Shown one piece after another: positions 35,401 through 44,125 of a DNA stretch of 64,000 nucleotides. Below the pieces are notes generated by a model. That model was not told where the DNA came from. It was given only the letters and a program-made list of their open reading frames with translations, and did no database searches. This DNA is from Flavobacterium sp. ov086 (GTDB taxonomy: Bacteria; Bacteroidota; Bacteroidia; Flavobacteriales; Flavobacteriaceae): positions 308,033 to 372,032 of the forward strand of contig NZ_FZNL01000004.1 of NCBI RefSeq assembly GCF_900187965.1, read 5' to 3'. A program made the position numbers and the translations under genes. How positions within the stretch are numbered: the stretch's first letter is position 1; each line of letters opens with the position of its first letter.

Positions 35401-35803
35401 TGACGATTGGGCTGTCAAAGGACTGCAGGATCTAAGTAATCTTTCTTTTTGGCAGAATCCGGGAGATGGTGCAGCAGGAGCACATTATCCGGCTTTGTAT
35501 CCTGCGAAGCCAAATACTACGCCGTATTATAGATTTAGAAGCGGTCAGTCGTTATGGAAAGAAAGTGGTGATTATTGGAAAATAACAAATGCTTCTATTG
35601 GATACACAATTGATAAAAGCCGTATTCTGGAACAAATACACATTTCTCGTGTACGCATTTACGGTTCGATTATTAATCCGTACCAATGGCAGCGTTCAAA
35701 AGTAGTGGCAGATGCTTCTCAGGTAGATGAAATGGGATATACTCTTGGAAACGGCTACCCACAAACAAAAACAATCTCATTTGGATTGGATGTTAAATTT
35801 TAA
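32468..35803 (+). CDS. SusC-type TonB-dependent glycan transporter
   Basis: A 1111-residue outer-membrane TonB-dependent receptor of the SusC/RagA class. After an N-terminal extension and signal peptide (about 23-42) comes a carboxypeptidase-D-like domain (about 75-150, GKISGELGENLSGAIIKVKG), the plug with VVIIGYQKVHKKNVNAA and DGVQTSLEDLAGYN, the typical FLKDASAAAIYGSRGANGVI box, and a 22-strand barrel. It imports oligosaccharides together with the SusD lipoprotein 11 bp downstream. Met23 (32534) is an alternative start that begins nearer the signal peptide. Confidence 0.95.
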   Translation: MKNLLDPVNIGMLTKQKKLFLRMKKKSIFFCVTLFSISSFGHTLLNALHLNKTNLMEYSENLKTEKDLTFLINDNIITGKISGELGENLSGAIIKVKGSTTQAVTTEDGSFSIAAKEGDVLIISFVGYEGKQIVVGSQKNYNIKLKSAQNDLSDVVIIGYQKVHKKNVNAAVSTISSKDLQDIPVISVSSIIGSLATGIQTPTQTGAPGGRGSLVIRGNTNLSGSGYSSPLYVIDGVQTSLEDLAGYNTSNTDFLASLNPNDIDKIDFLKDASAAAIYGSRGANGVIIITTKKGGAMDKPEFTFSLNTGISPIPNLVPMNIGSAERNAKMAMVNKWWKSDDVQTSYLPMVLSDSLNPAFNNKVDYQGLFYRTGISNKYNLSMRGGSESTNYRLSLGYDNVEGVIQNSGFKRYTFSGNVNSKVGQNFDNQFRVNLVQTENQTGQGNPDGGKFQFNNTLPTDPSDLNSSLFYVSDAKAKSLKGELSDKLNTDETVQMTLSDFMKYDFTSAFSLNAQFNYVYSSEKKNYYEPSTVREEGDGFASYALYNRKNLSSDLYANYYKKFGNNTVTAVLGQKTDYNKYEDMFIYAKGFGVDAIKVINDRYTQNQINGYTSIESNALLSYFGRLGYRYKERYMIDIAFSRDGSSRFGEDVRYANFSSAAVGWIFSDEPFIKKLGLNFLSYGKFRASYGVNGNEIDENFLRYGSYKLGYGGNPSSLWSNLMNVSTYGGTTGVVTDYNTIGNPNLSWVSSKQWDIGFDLDLFNNRINVTFDAYNKKTENLLFETLFPAYSGFNQAKSNVAGVMNYGWESLIKFQIFSSENPWKLEISTGVSQNKNFVTKLPNGNKDYYGYDVNTDRSYGYVVGMPLILPVQFKNEYIVDNLSQLPINPYTGEILHGKSAWGTIAPGTPIWKDYNGDYLLDEAGDYKLDTSFKPTPDFTGLLNLNLKYKGWYLQAYSQFSFGSDIIDSSTQKYLDNYDRGDDWAVKGLQDLSNLSFWQNPGDGAAGAHYPALYPAKPNTTPYYRFRSGQSLWKESGDYWKITNASIGYTIDKSRILEQIHISRVRIYGSIINPYQWQRSKVVADASQVDEMGYTLGNGYPQTKTISFGLDVKF

Positions 35804-35814
35804 TTGATTCGAAA

Positions 35815-37350
35815 ATGAAAAAACATACACATAGTAAAATAATAGCCTTAATGCTTGTTTTGTGCAGCACTTTTGGCTGTACAGATATGCTGGACCAGGA
35901 ACCTTTAGGACTTGCAACACCACAAAATTTCTGGGTGTCTCAGGAGAATGTAGAATCTGCTGTAGCAGGAGATTATGGTTTACTTAAAGAAGCTTTGATG
36001 ACAGACTCGAACTTTATGTTATGGGGAGAGTTTACCGGAATGACTTTTATGGACAGTGAAAACTGGATTGTTGATTATATCGAAGGAAACGGAAATTACG
36101 TTTTAGCGTATCGTGATGCATCCCGTAATTGGAAAGGATTTTACAGAGCAGCAAACTGGGCACTTTCGATCGAGAAACACGTTAGTGAAATGCCGGACAG
36201 CAAATTCAAATCAAAAGCGGAGAAAGACAGACTAATAGGAGAAGCCGCTTTTATAAGATCGCTATCTTATTTCTACATAGCCCGTATTTGGGGCGATGCG
36301 CCTATTGTAGACGAAGTTATCGAAACGTCAGATCAATTGATTAAAGACGGTAATATTGTTACAAAACCAAGAGAAAACGAATTAAAGGTATTGGATGTTT
36401 CTTTGGCTGCAGCCAATAAAGCGATCAGTTTATTAAAATACTCTTCTCCTGGTGCTTCAAAATGGGCAATTACGGCCAATAAAGCTAGTGCCGAAGCCTT
36501 AAAAGCTCATATTGCGCTTTGGTACGCAAGCAGAGATCAGGACAATCTTGCGATGGTTAATCAGGCTCTTGCAGCTGCCAATTCTGTAATTGCAAATAGT
36601 AATGCTTCGCTTATTGATTATGTAAATGAAGGTGTAGATGGGTTTAATGATATGTGCATTGGACAATCAAAAACGGGACTTTTTGAGATTAATGTCAGTG
36701 CTACAATGAATGAATCGTACCGTGTTAGTGATGAAGATGCATATGTTACAGGATTAACATTAACAAATCCTTTTTTTAAAGACCCAAATGGTAATGCGCC
36801 AATTATAAGTGAAGATTTTTATGGCAAAGAAATGATGAATTCTAATAGTGATCGTGATAATGATATCCGTAAAACGTTATTTTTTAGTGATTTCGATTCT
36901 TCCGAGATTTCTTCTTTACTTAAATATTCCCAAACCGCTAAAGACGGGCAATCATCAGACTCATATGCAAGATTTTCAGAGTCTAATATTTTAATTTTCA
37001 GATTGGCAGATGTTTATCTTCTTAGAGCAGAAGCGAATATGAAATTAGGAAATGGTGCAGCGGCTGTTGCCGATATTAACACGATCAGATCTAAAGCCAA
37101 TGTACCGGATTATACCGGAGCTACTGACCGTACATCATTAACCAAAGCCATATTTGATGAGCGTGCAATTGAGCTGGTAGGAGAAGGGCAATCAGGTTTT
37201 GACAGAATCAGACTGAATTACTTTTCCGGAGTAAGCTGGATGAATCCTAGCAGAATTGCACACAAAGGATGTTTTTGGCCCGTTGATCCATCAATTATCT
37301 CTATTAACCCGGCCATTATTCAAACGGATTACTGGAAGGGCAAACTGTAA
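35815..37350 (+). CDS. SusD/RagB-family glycan-binding lipoprotein
   Basis: A type II signal peptide ends at STFGC (Cys22) and is followed by the family start TDMLDQEPLGLATPQNFW. The body holds TPR-like helices (EAAFIRSLSYFYIARIWGDAPIV, about 141-163) and the C-terminal FRLADVYLLRAEANMKLG and DERAIELVGEGQSGFDRIR motifs. It caps the SusC barrel at the cell surface and binds the glycan. Length 511 is typical. Located 11 bp after susC. Confidence 0.95.
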   Translation: MKKHTHSKIIALMLVLCSTFGCTDMLDQEPLGLATPQNFWVSQENVESAVAGDYGLLKEALMTDSNFMLWGEFTGMTFMDSENWIVDYIEGNGNYVLAYRDASRNWKGFYRAANWALSIEKHVSEMPDSKFKSKAEKDRLIGEAAFIRSLSYFYIARIWGDAPIVDEVIETSDQLIKDGNIVTKPRENELKVLDVSLAAANKAISLLKYSSPGASKWAITANKASAEALKAHIALWYASRDQDNLAMVNQALAAANSVIANSNASLIDYVNEGVDGFNDMCIGQSKTGLFEINVSATMNESYRVSDEDAYVTGLTLTNPFFKDPNGNAPIISEDFYGKEMMNSNSDRDNDIRKTLFFSDFDSSEISSLLKYSQTAKDGQSSDSYARFSESNILIFRLADVYLLRAEANMKLGNGAAAVADINTIRSKANVPDYTGATDRTSLTKAIFDERAIELVGEGQSGFDRIRLNYFSGVSWMNPSRIAHKGCFWPVDPSIISINPAIIQTDYWKGKL

Positions 37351-37380
37351 CTTATTTAATAATCTTTAAAGAACATAAAC

Positions 37381-38004
37381 ATGAAATATATATATGTATT
37401 AATAGTACTATTTAGCTTGACTTCCTGTTCAAACGATGACTATCTAATAGACGGAGGTTTGGCTAACCAAAATGTTGGGGTATCGACTTATGATTTTCTA
37501 AAATCAAATAAACAACTAGACACCTTAGCTATTTTAATTCAAAAAGCGGGTATGATTGATGTGGTTAATGCTAAATCAACCACACTCTTCGCTCCAAATA
37601 ACTTGTCTATAAAAAAATATATCTATTATATGAAAGAGATAGAGGAGAATCAAAATTATGGTATTAACGATATTCCTGTAGCTAATTTGAAAGAAATGCT
37701 GGGCGCGTATATTTTTAACGAAAGTCTGGATCGCAGCAAATTGGTAAAAGAAGGAAAAGTTTATACAGCACATAATGGAGAGGAAAGATTACTTTCTCTT
37801 GAACCTGTAGAGGATTATAAAGACCAATTGGACCAATTTCCGGAGTATGTGTATTACACTGTTAAAGGTGGTGGTGACTGGGACCCGACAGATGCTGTAG
37901 ATGATGATGTTAAAACGGTTGTCAGAACCTCTAATTTAATTTCTACGAACGGAGTAATTCATGTTCTTCAAGGGTCGCATCATTTTTCAAATTACATAGA
38001 TTAA
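37381..38004 (+). CDS. Fasciclin (FAS1) domain lipoprotein
   Basis: A lipoprotein signal peptide ends at SLTSC (Cys17). The mature protein carries one FAS1 domain: YDFLKSNKQLDTLAILIQKAGMIDV and TTLFAPNNLSIKKY near the N-terminus and ISTNGVIHVLQGSHHF at the end, the conserved H1 and H2 boxes. FAS1 lipoproteins are common accessory surface proteins of Bacteroidota PULs and may help bind the glycan. It follows the susD gene by 30 bp. Confidence 0.88.
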   Translation: MKYIYVLIVLFSLTSCSNDDYLIDGGLANQNVGVSTYDFLKSNKQLDTLAILIQKAGMIDVVNAKSTTLFAPNNLSIKKYIYYMKEIEENQNYGINDIPVANLKEMLGAYIFNESLDRSKLVKEGKVYTAHNGEERLLSLEPVEDYKDQLDQFPEYVYYTVKGGGDWDPTDAVDDDVKTVVRTSNLISTNGVIHVLQGSHHFSNYID

Positions 38005-38050
38005 GTTCCTTATTTTAAGTAAAAGACATCTATTATAAAAAAATATCTAT

Positions 38051-39133
38051 ATGAAAAAAATAATTTATCTATTTGGGATTGCACTATTTGTGTTGTCCTG
38101 TGAGGAGCCCGAAGTGGGTTATATCAGTGATAATATACATTCACTACAAGACACGATAACAGTTCCTCGTGGCGTCTTTTTTTCTTCGGCTCCACCGGCT
38201 GTCGAAGGCTCCACCTATCCATTAGAGTGGGCGATTACCAGTATTACCGATAAAGACGGAAACTTAACCACAGAACTACAGGATAAACACGAAATTTTGA
38301 CCTGGACGGCTCCATTTGACCCTACTACAGATACTACACTGGAGTTAGCAATGAAAAAGTTAAAGTTGAGTCCGCAGCCTTCGATTATAATGAATCCTGT
38401 AAGTGGAGAGTTTGTTTTTACACAAGCTTCGAAAGCAGTTGTTAATGATCATTTTGTCATCAATGTAAATGCAAAAAATATTCGCGGAGAACGTAAATTA
38501 GACAAGTTTACACGCGTAAAAATGGGGCCTTTCGTACCTATAGAGTTCAAAACCGAGATTAGATCAAGATTACAATTGGGTAGAGGTGCAGGTGTTTATG
38601 ATACCGGATATACCTATTCTATAGTTAATGATAATGATCCAAAAGTGCCGGGTGTATTAGACGGGACAGATCCTTATGTTACTATTGTAAAAATAAGTGA
38701 TGAGCCTAAATTGGCAGTAAAAGTAAAAATGATTATTGCAGATAGTCACGGTACACCTCTGGATCCTAATAAAGTTGTGTTTAACTATGGAGGAGGATCT
38801 GAGCCTTTACAAAATTATCATGATAATACGATAGGGACAGTCTTGGACTCTGAAAGTACCATTTTTGGTTTGCCGGCTCCGCCATTTCCGCAGTACGCCA
38901 GAAATTATACCGGAAATGATGCCTATTTAATGTATTATTTAACCACAGCTGATGCTTTTACGGTAGACAAAGCTGCATTTGAAGCAGATAATGGAGTAAA
39001 AGACTGGAGTAAATATCTTGACCCTTCTACAGGGCAAATTCGCAACAGAGCCTATATACGATGGGGGATGAAAATTAATGATTCAGGTACTTGGGAAATT
39101 AAAATGAAGATTCCGTACACAACGAAGAAATAG
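38051..39133 (+). CDS. PUL-associated lipoprotein, DUF5007-like
   Basis: A lipobox (VLSC, Cys17) and the short linker EEPEVGYISDNIHSL start a 343-residue beta-rich mature protein with repeated Ig-like strand patterns. The position after a FAS1 lipoprotein and the N-terminal motif remind me of the DUF5007 family of PUL proteins, but I hold this family name loosely. Probably a surface glycan-binding protein. Gap of 46 bp to the FAS1 gene and 49 bp to the next. Confidence 0.7.
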   Translation: MKKIIYLFGIALFVLSCEEPEVGYISDNIHSLQDTITVPRGVFFSSAPPAVEGSTYPLEWAITSITDKDGNLTTELQDKHEILTWTAPFDPTTDTTLELAMKKLKLSPQPSIIMNPVSGEFVFTQASKAVVNDHFVINVNAKNIRGERKLDKFTRVKMGPFVPIEFKTEIRSRLQLGRGAGVYDTGYTYSIVNDNDPKVPGVLDGTDPYVTIVKISDEPKLAVKVKMIIADSHGTPLDPNKVVFNYGGGSEPLQNYHDNTIGTVLDSESTIFGLPAPPFPQYARNYTGNDAYLMYYLTTADAFTVDKAAFEADNGVKDWSKYLDPSTGQIRNRAYIRWGMKINDSGTWEIKMKIPYTTKK

Positions 39134-39182
39134 CTTTTTTATATATAAATAGATTTTTTTTAACCTCAAAAACAATAAAATT

Positions 39183-40505
39183 ATGAGAAGAATTAAAGAA
39201 AGAATTGGAGTTATGTTAATTGTGTTAATAACTGGTGGTTTGCATTCTTGTAACAAAGAAGATATAGCTGCTAATGATCAAAACGGTTTGGTAGAAAATA
39301 CCGGTAAACCCGCAGCATCTTCTTATACGGTTTCTATGGGAGGTAATGCCTATGTTACAAACTTGGCTGCTGGCGGTACAGAAAACGTTACGGCTACTTC
39401 TTTGGCAGGCTGGACAAATCCGAATAGTGTTTTTAGTGCTTATTTTAGACTGGGACTTACAGGAGCTTTAACAGTAAAAGTAAAAGCCAAAGTTCCGTCT
39501 GGAAGTAGTACTATTAAAGTAACGATAAACGGAACGGCTTACAACGTAAACCTAGCTGGAAAAAACTACGCAACTTTCAATGTGGGAACTGTCAATATTA
39601 GTAATGTAGGTTATGTAAAAGTAGATTTTCAAGGAGTTAGCAAAACAGGAAGCAACTACGCTGAGGTTTCTGATTTGGTAATTAGCGGTGCTGCAACAGC
39701 TTCAGATGTAATATATGCCAATGACCCAGCTAATTATTATTGGTCCAGAAGAGGTCCTTCAGTTCATTTGAGTTACGATGCAGGAGCACCTGCTTCAAAC
39801 AACGAATGGAATTACAATGAAGTAACTATTCCTGTGGGTGAAGATAAAATAGGTTCTTACTTTATGGCGAATGGTTTTGGAGAAGGTTATTTTGGAATTC
39901 AGGTTAATTCAGCAACAGAAAGACGAATTCTGTTTTCTGTATGGGATCCTTCTGTGGGTAAAACAACATTAGTGCGCAAAGGTTCAAATGTAGTTGATAA
40001 TACTTTTGGAGGAGAAGGCACTGGCGGACAAAGTTATTTGGTTTACAACTGGGTTGCCGGAAATACGTATAAATTCCTTACTCAGGCTAAGCCAGACGGA
40101 ACAGGAGCAACTGTTTATTCGGCATGGTTTTTTGCTCCCGAAGCAGGAAGCTGGAAATTTATTGCGACCTGGAAAAGACCTAATACGGTTACTTATCTAA
40201 CAGGGTTTTATTCATTCCTTGAAAATTTTGATCCGGAACAAGGATATCTTGGCAGAAAAGTGCTTTTTAACAATCAGTGGGTTCGCACAGTAGAAGGCAC
40301 CTGGATAGAAAGAACCACAGCTGAATTTACAATCGATGCCACAGGAGACAACAAACAGCGAATGGACTACGCAGGAGGAATACAAAACGGTAGTTTTTAT
40401 CTTCAAAACGATGGTTTTTTCCCTACATATGTTGCTAAATATACAACGTTTACAAGACCAGCCACGGGAACTCAACCAACAGTTAATCTTACGACATTGC
40501 CATAA
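39183..40505 (+). CDS. DUF5077/DUF3472-type surface lipoprotein
   Basis: The signal peptide ends at GLHSC (about Cys23). A beta-sandwich of the DUF5077 type spans about 45-165, followed from about 180 by a DUF3472 region with NEVTIPVGEDKIGSYFMANGF, YFGIQVNSATERRILFSVWDP and the later RRTVEGTWIERTTAEFT-like strands. Its function is unknown, but such proteins are frequent in PULs for host and plant glycans and may bind carbohydrate or be hydrolases of unknown type. It is fifth in the PUL transcript. Confidence 0.82.
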   Translation: MRRIKERIGVMLIVLITGGLHSCNKEDIAANDQNGLVENTGKPAASSYTVSMGGNAYVTNLAAGGTENVTATSLAGWTNPNSVFSAYFRLGLTGALTVKVKAKVPSGSSTIKVTINGTAYNVNLAGKNYATFNVGTVNISNVGYVKVDFQGVSKTGSNYAEVSDLVISGAATASDVIYANDPANYYWSRRGPSVHLSYDAGAPASNNEWNYNEVTIPVGEDKIGSYFMANGFGEGYFGIQVNSATERRILFSVWDPSVGKTTLVRKGSNVVDNTFGGEGTGGQSYLVYNWVAGNTYKFLTQAKPDGTGATVYSAWFFAPEAGSWKFIATWKRPNTVTYLTGFYSFLENFDPEQGYLGRKVLFNNQWVRTVEGTWIERTTAEFTIDATGDNKQRMDYAGGIQNGSFYLQNDGFFPTYVAKYTTFTRPATGTQPTVNLTTLP

Positions 40506-40673
40506 TTGTAGTTTTTATTTGTAGAATTTCTTACCAATGAATTGGTTTTTGATTAGTTGAAAAGACTTCATTAGAGCCTCTCTAATGGAGTTTTTTTGAA
40601 CTAATTTATGGATTAAAGTAGGCAGGATTTTTATTTGTAAAAAGTAAAAATCTAATTTTTTAAAAACTTAAAA

Positions 40674-43058
40674 ATGAATTACAAACATTATCTGATTCTT
40701 ATAAGTCTTTTTTTAGTCTCACCCCGAGCATTAACACAATCGAAAATGACAAAGTCAGACTCGATTTTTTTAGTAGAAAATACAGTGTTTGTAACTGCTG
40801 TTTCAAAAGAAGTAGGAACCTATAAAGCACCCAAATGCCCTGAAGGTTTTAGTTTACAATTGATAGGTTCAGATAATCTTTCGGTGATAACTAAATCAGG
40901 AACTGTTTTTACTCCGTTGAACGATATGACGGTTAATCTATTGTTTAAAGCGGTTAAGACGGAGAATGGTTCGTCTATAGAAATTCCGTGCGTTGTAAAC
41001 GTAGAAGGAACTTTTAATAATCAGGCAAAGAATGCAAAACCCTTTGTGATTCCGTCCTTGAGAGAATGGCATGGAGAGGAAGGAAATTTTACATTGACCT
41101 CAAAATCAAGAATTATAGTTGATGCAAAATATGCAGAAACACTTCTACAGGCAGCAAAAACCTTTCAGGACGATTTAGATAAAGCGTACAACTTAAAGCT
41201 AAAAGTTAGTACAGGTAATCCAAAAGCAGGAGATGTTTTTATTTCCCTTAATGGGAAAAATGAAGAATTGGGAGCAGAAGGTTATTCTCTTACCATTCGT
41301 GATTATGTTGCTATTAATGCTGCTCAGTACAAAGGAGCTTTTTGGGGAACACGTACCATTTTGCAAATACTGGAACAAGACACAAAACATTGCACTTTGC
41401 CTAAAGGAATTTCAAGGGATTATCCAAAATATGAAGTAAGAGGTTTTTTATTGGATGTAGGGAGAAAATATTTCAAGATAGACTTTTTGAGAGATTACAT
41501 AAAGTTGATGTCCTATTATAAAATGAGTGATTTTCAGATTCATTTAAGTGACAACGCATTTGTAAAACATTTCGACAATGACTGGGATAAAACCTATAGC
41601 GGATTTAGACTTGAAAATGAGCGATATCCAAATCTACCCACAAAGGGTGAATTTTACACCAAGAAAGAATTTATTGATTTACAAATATTGGCAGAGCGTT
41701 ACGGAATAAAGATTATTCCGGAGATTGACGTTCCTGCTCATTCGCTGGCTATTTCTAAAGTATTTCCGCAAGTTGCGAGCAAAAAATATGGTAAAGATCA
41801 TCTTGATATAAAGAATCCGGAGACTTACACCATTGTAGAAAACATATTTAAAGAATATTTAGAAGGTAAAAATCCAGTATTTCGTTTTAAAGAAGTACAT
41901 ATTGGCACTGACGAATATGCCAAAGAAGAAGCTGAACCTTTTAGAAAGTTCACCGATCATTTTATAAAATATGTACAAAGTTTTGGCAAAGATGTTAGGG
42001 TTTGGGGAGCCTTAACACATGCTGAAGGTGTAACTCCGGTTACTTCAAAAGGGGTAACTATGAATGCGTGGTATAACGGTTATGCCGATCCTTTGAAAAT
42101 GAAAGAGTTGGGGTATCCGCTTATCAGTACGCCAGATGGTTTTCTTTATATTGTTCCGGCTGCTGGATATTATTACGATTATTTAGACTTGAAATATTTA
42201 TATGAAAAATGGGAACCTGTTGCCGTTGGAGCTATAGTTTTCAAGATGGGAGATCCTTTTATTCGAGGCGGTATGTTTACCGTATGGAATGATATAGCAA
42301 ACAATGGAATTACCGCTCAGGATGTTACCGACAGAGTTTTTCCTGCAATTCAGGTATTAAGCGAAAAGATGTGGAGTGGAACGAATCAAAAGGTGAATTT
42401 TAATGATTTCTCAGGTAAGGTTAAATTTATCAATGAAGGTCCGGGATTGAATTTAAGAGGAAAATTTTTTGCTAAAGATCCTTTGGTTGTAAACTATGAG
42501 ATGAAAGGCAACGACAAAGCGATTAAAAAAATAGCCGATGTAAGTTACGTAAAGGACGGAACCCGAAAGGTATTAAATTTTAAGAACAGCAGTAGTCAGG
42601 TGAAACTTCCTTACAAGGAAATTGGATATAATTATACAGTTGTTTTTAAAGTGAAACCTTCTGAAAACAATGCTGATAATGCAGTTCTTTTTCAATCAGA
42701 TCATGCGATTGTGAAACTAAAACAAGGAAATACGTCTAATCTTGGTTTTTCTCACGAAGGGAAAGATTATGATTTTGGAGTTTCGATTCCGGAAAAGGAG
42801 TGGAGCAGCATTGCGATTTCAGGAGATAATAATTCGACTACATTATATTTAAATGGTAAGTTGGTTAAAAAAATGGAAAGAGAAGGAATTCCATACGGGA
42901 ACAAAAAGGATACAATTTGGATTATGAAAACATTGTTTTTTCCATTGGATAAAATTGGAGACAGCAAGAATTCTTTTATCGGAAAAATGAAAAATCTAAA
43001 AGTGTTCAATCAGATTTTATCAGAAGCAGAAATTCAAGCTATAAAAGAAGATGAGTAA
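40674..43058 (+). CDS. GH20 beta-N-acetylhexosaminidase with C-terminal LamG-like domain
   Basis: After a signal peptide (about 1-22) and N-terminal domains including the GH20b-type alpha/beta domain (about 120-250), the GH20 barrel begins at RGFLLDVGRKYF. The catalytic Asp-Glu pair is Asp413/Glu414 in HIGTDEYAKE, a variant of the usual HIGGDE. A concanavalin/LamG-like domain spans about 640-790. The enzyme removes terminal beta-GlcNAc or beta-GalNAc. The Thr in place of the second Gly before Asp is a minor departure. Last gene of the PUL, 168 bp after the preceding lipoprotein. Confidence 0.92.
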   Translation: MNYKHYLILISLFLVSPRALTQSKMTKSDSIFLVENTVFVTAVSKEVGTYKAPKCPEGFSLQLIGSDNLSVITKSGTVFTPLNDMTVNLLFKAVKTENGSSIEIPCVVNVEGTFNNQAKNAKPFVIPSLREWHGEEGNFTLTSKSRIIVDAKYAETLLQAAKTFQDDLDKAYNLKLKVSTGNPKAGDVFISLNGKNEELGAEGYSLTIRDYVAINAAQYKGAFWGTRTILQILEQDTKHCTLPKGISRDYPKYEVRGFLLDVGRKYFKIDFLRDYIKLMSYYKMSDFQIHLSDNAFVKHFDNDWDKTYSGFRLENERYPNLPTKGEFYTKKEFIDLQILAERYGIKIIPEIDVPAHSLAISKVFPQVASKKYGKDHLDIKNPETYTIVENIFKEYLEGKNPVFRFKEVHIGTDEYAKEEAEPFRKFTDHFIKYVQSFGKDVRVWGALTHAEGVTPVTSKGVTMNAWYNGYADPLKMKELGYPLISTPDGFLYIVPAAGYYYDYLDLKYLYEKWEPVAVGAIVFKMGDPFIRGGMFTVWNDIANNGITAQDVTDRVFPAIQVLSEKMWSGTNQKVNFNDFSGKVKFINEGPGLNLRGKFFAKDPLVVNYEMKGNDKAIKKIADVSYVKDGTRKVLNFKNSSSQVKLPYKEIGYNYTVVFKVKPSENNADNAVLFQSDHAIVKLKQGNTSNLGFSHEGKDYDFGVSIPEKEWSSIAISGDNNSTTLYLNGKLVKKMEREGIPYGNKKDTIWIMKTLFFPLDKIGDSKNSFIGKMKNLKVFNQILSEAEIQAIKEDE

Positions 43059-43079
43059 TAGAGATATTGTCAACAACAA

Positions 43080-43275
43080 TTTGTTCCATCGGAACATCTC
43101 ATCGGTAGAAAAAAAATGCATCGTGAAAAATATCGTCTCATTGGGACGTTTGAGAAATTGAATATGTAATCAATATATATATTTACCAATATTATTTATA
43201 AAATCAAACGTTCCTACGGAACGTAAAAAATGCCGTATTTATTGGGCTACCGATGAGGTTTTCCGATGGAACAAA
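43080..43275. repeat. MITE-like element with 29-bp terminal inverted repeats and internal hairpins
   Basis: Near-perfect inverted arms at 43080-43108 and 43247-43275 (sharing TTTGTTCCATCGGAAC- and CTCATCGGTAG-type blocks with about three mismatches) enclose 138 bp. Inside are the hairpin CGTCTCA/GGGACG (43134-43148) and the perfect palindrome ACGTTCCTACGGAACGT (43208-43224). No coding capacity. The layered hairpins suggest a non-autonomous mobile repeat, or a structured transcript. It fills most of the 350-bp gap between the PUL and pgl. Confidence 0.7.
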
Positions 43276-43354
43276 AACAGCAAATATAAATATGTGTATT
43301 AATAATGACAGTGAAATTTACTTTCGAATTTACCAATAGATTTTTAGCAAAAAA

Positions 43355-43384
43355 AAAGGTTTATACTGAAAAGTATAAACCTTT
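43355..43384 (-). terminator. Terminator of the gnd-zwf-pgl operon
   Basis: A perfect 13-bp stem (AAAGGTTTATACT at 43355-43367 with 43372-43384) closes on a GAAA tetraloop. The A-run at 43350-43357 gives the T-tail on the minus strand. It is 25 bp beyond the pgl stop. Confidence 0.9.
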
Positions 43385-43408
43385 AATATAGATTATAAAA
43401 ACGATTCC

Positions 43409-44125
43409 TTAATTCGTTCCGGCAGCACTTTTGTCTACCAGAAATAATAATTCACCAGAAACGGGTTTAATCAGTTGCATTGGGTAAGTTGCAGGATTAT
43501 ATGCTCCAGTTGTTACTTCCTTTAATGCAGGTGCTTTTTTCTCTCCAAAAGCCACTACAATAATCTTTTCGGCCTTGTTTATTAATGGTGCAGTAAGTGT
43601 AATACGGTGCATTTTTTGAGGTTCCAGATAGTAGGCAGAAACCCATTTAGTTTGCTCTTCTAATACAGGCTGACCGGGAAAAAGCGAAGCTGTATGTCCG
43701 TCGTCTCCCATTCCTAATAAGATCAAATCAAATTTTCCTTCTTCTCCTAATACTTTTCGAATAGATTGTTCGTACGTAACGGCATAATCTTCTGGTGTAA
43801 CACCATCTTTGTACATTTCAAAAATATTTTCAGACGGAATAGGAACGTGGCTTAGCAATGCGGTATAAGACATTTTTGCATTGCTGAGGTCGTCATTAAG
43901 AGGTACCCAGCGTTCGTCTCCCCAGAATATAAAAACTTTACTCCAGTCTATTTTATTTTTATAATCGTCAGAAGCTAATAATTTGTAAATCCCTGCAGGA
44001 GAAGAACCTCCCGTAAGTACAGCAGTAAATTTATCTTTTTCGGCAATTGCTTTCTGTGCTAATGTTACAAAAAGATCTGCTGCTTCAATATTAATTTCTT
44101 CCGTACTATTGTATATCTGTATCAT
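43409..44125 (-). CDS. pgl: 6-phosphogluconolactonase
   Basis: A 238-residue NagB/DevB-type lactonase, second step of the oxidative pentose phosphate pathway. LTGGSSPAGIYKLLA (about 38-52), FWGDERWVPLND and LGMGDDGHTASLFPG are the family motifs. The start overlaps the end of zwf by 20 bp, showing translational coupling. Cytosolic. Last gene of the gnd-zwf-pgl operon. Confidence 0.96.
   Translation of the reverse strand: MIQIYNSTEEINIEAADLFVTLAQKAIAEKDKFTAVLTGGSSPAGIYKLLASDDYKNKIDWSKVFIFWGDERWVPLNDDLSNAKMSYTALLSHVPIPSENIFEMYKDGVTPEDYAVTYEQSIRKVLGEEGKFDLILLGMGDDGHTASLFPGQPVLEEQTKWVSAYYLEPQKMHRITLTAPLINKAEKIIVVAFGEKKAPALKEVTTGAYNPATYPMQLIKPVSGELLFLVDKSAAGTN

Noticed and set aside
43080..43275. 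Possible CRISPR-like repeat structure
   Set aside because: Only inverted copies at two ends and no regularly spaced direct repeats or spacers.
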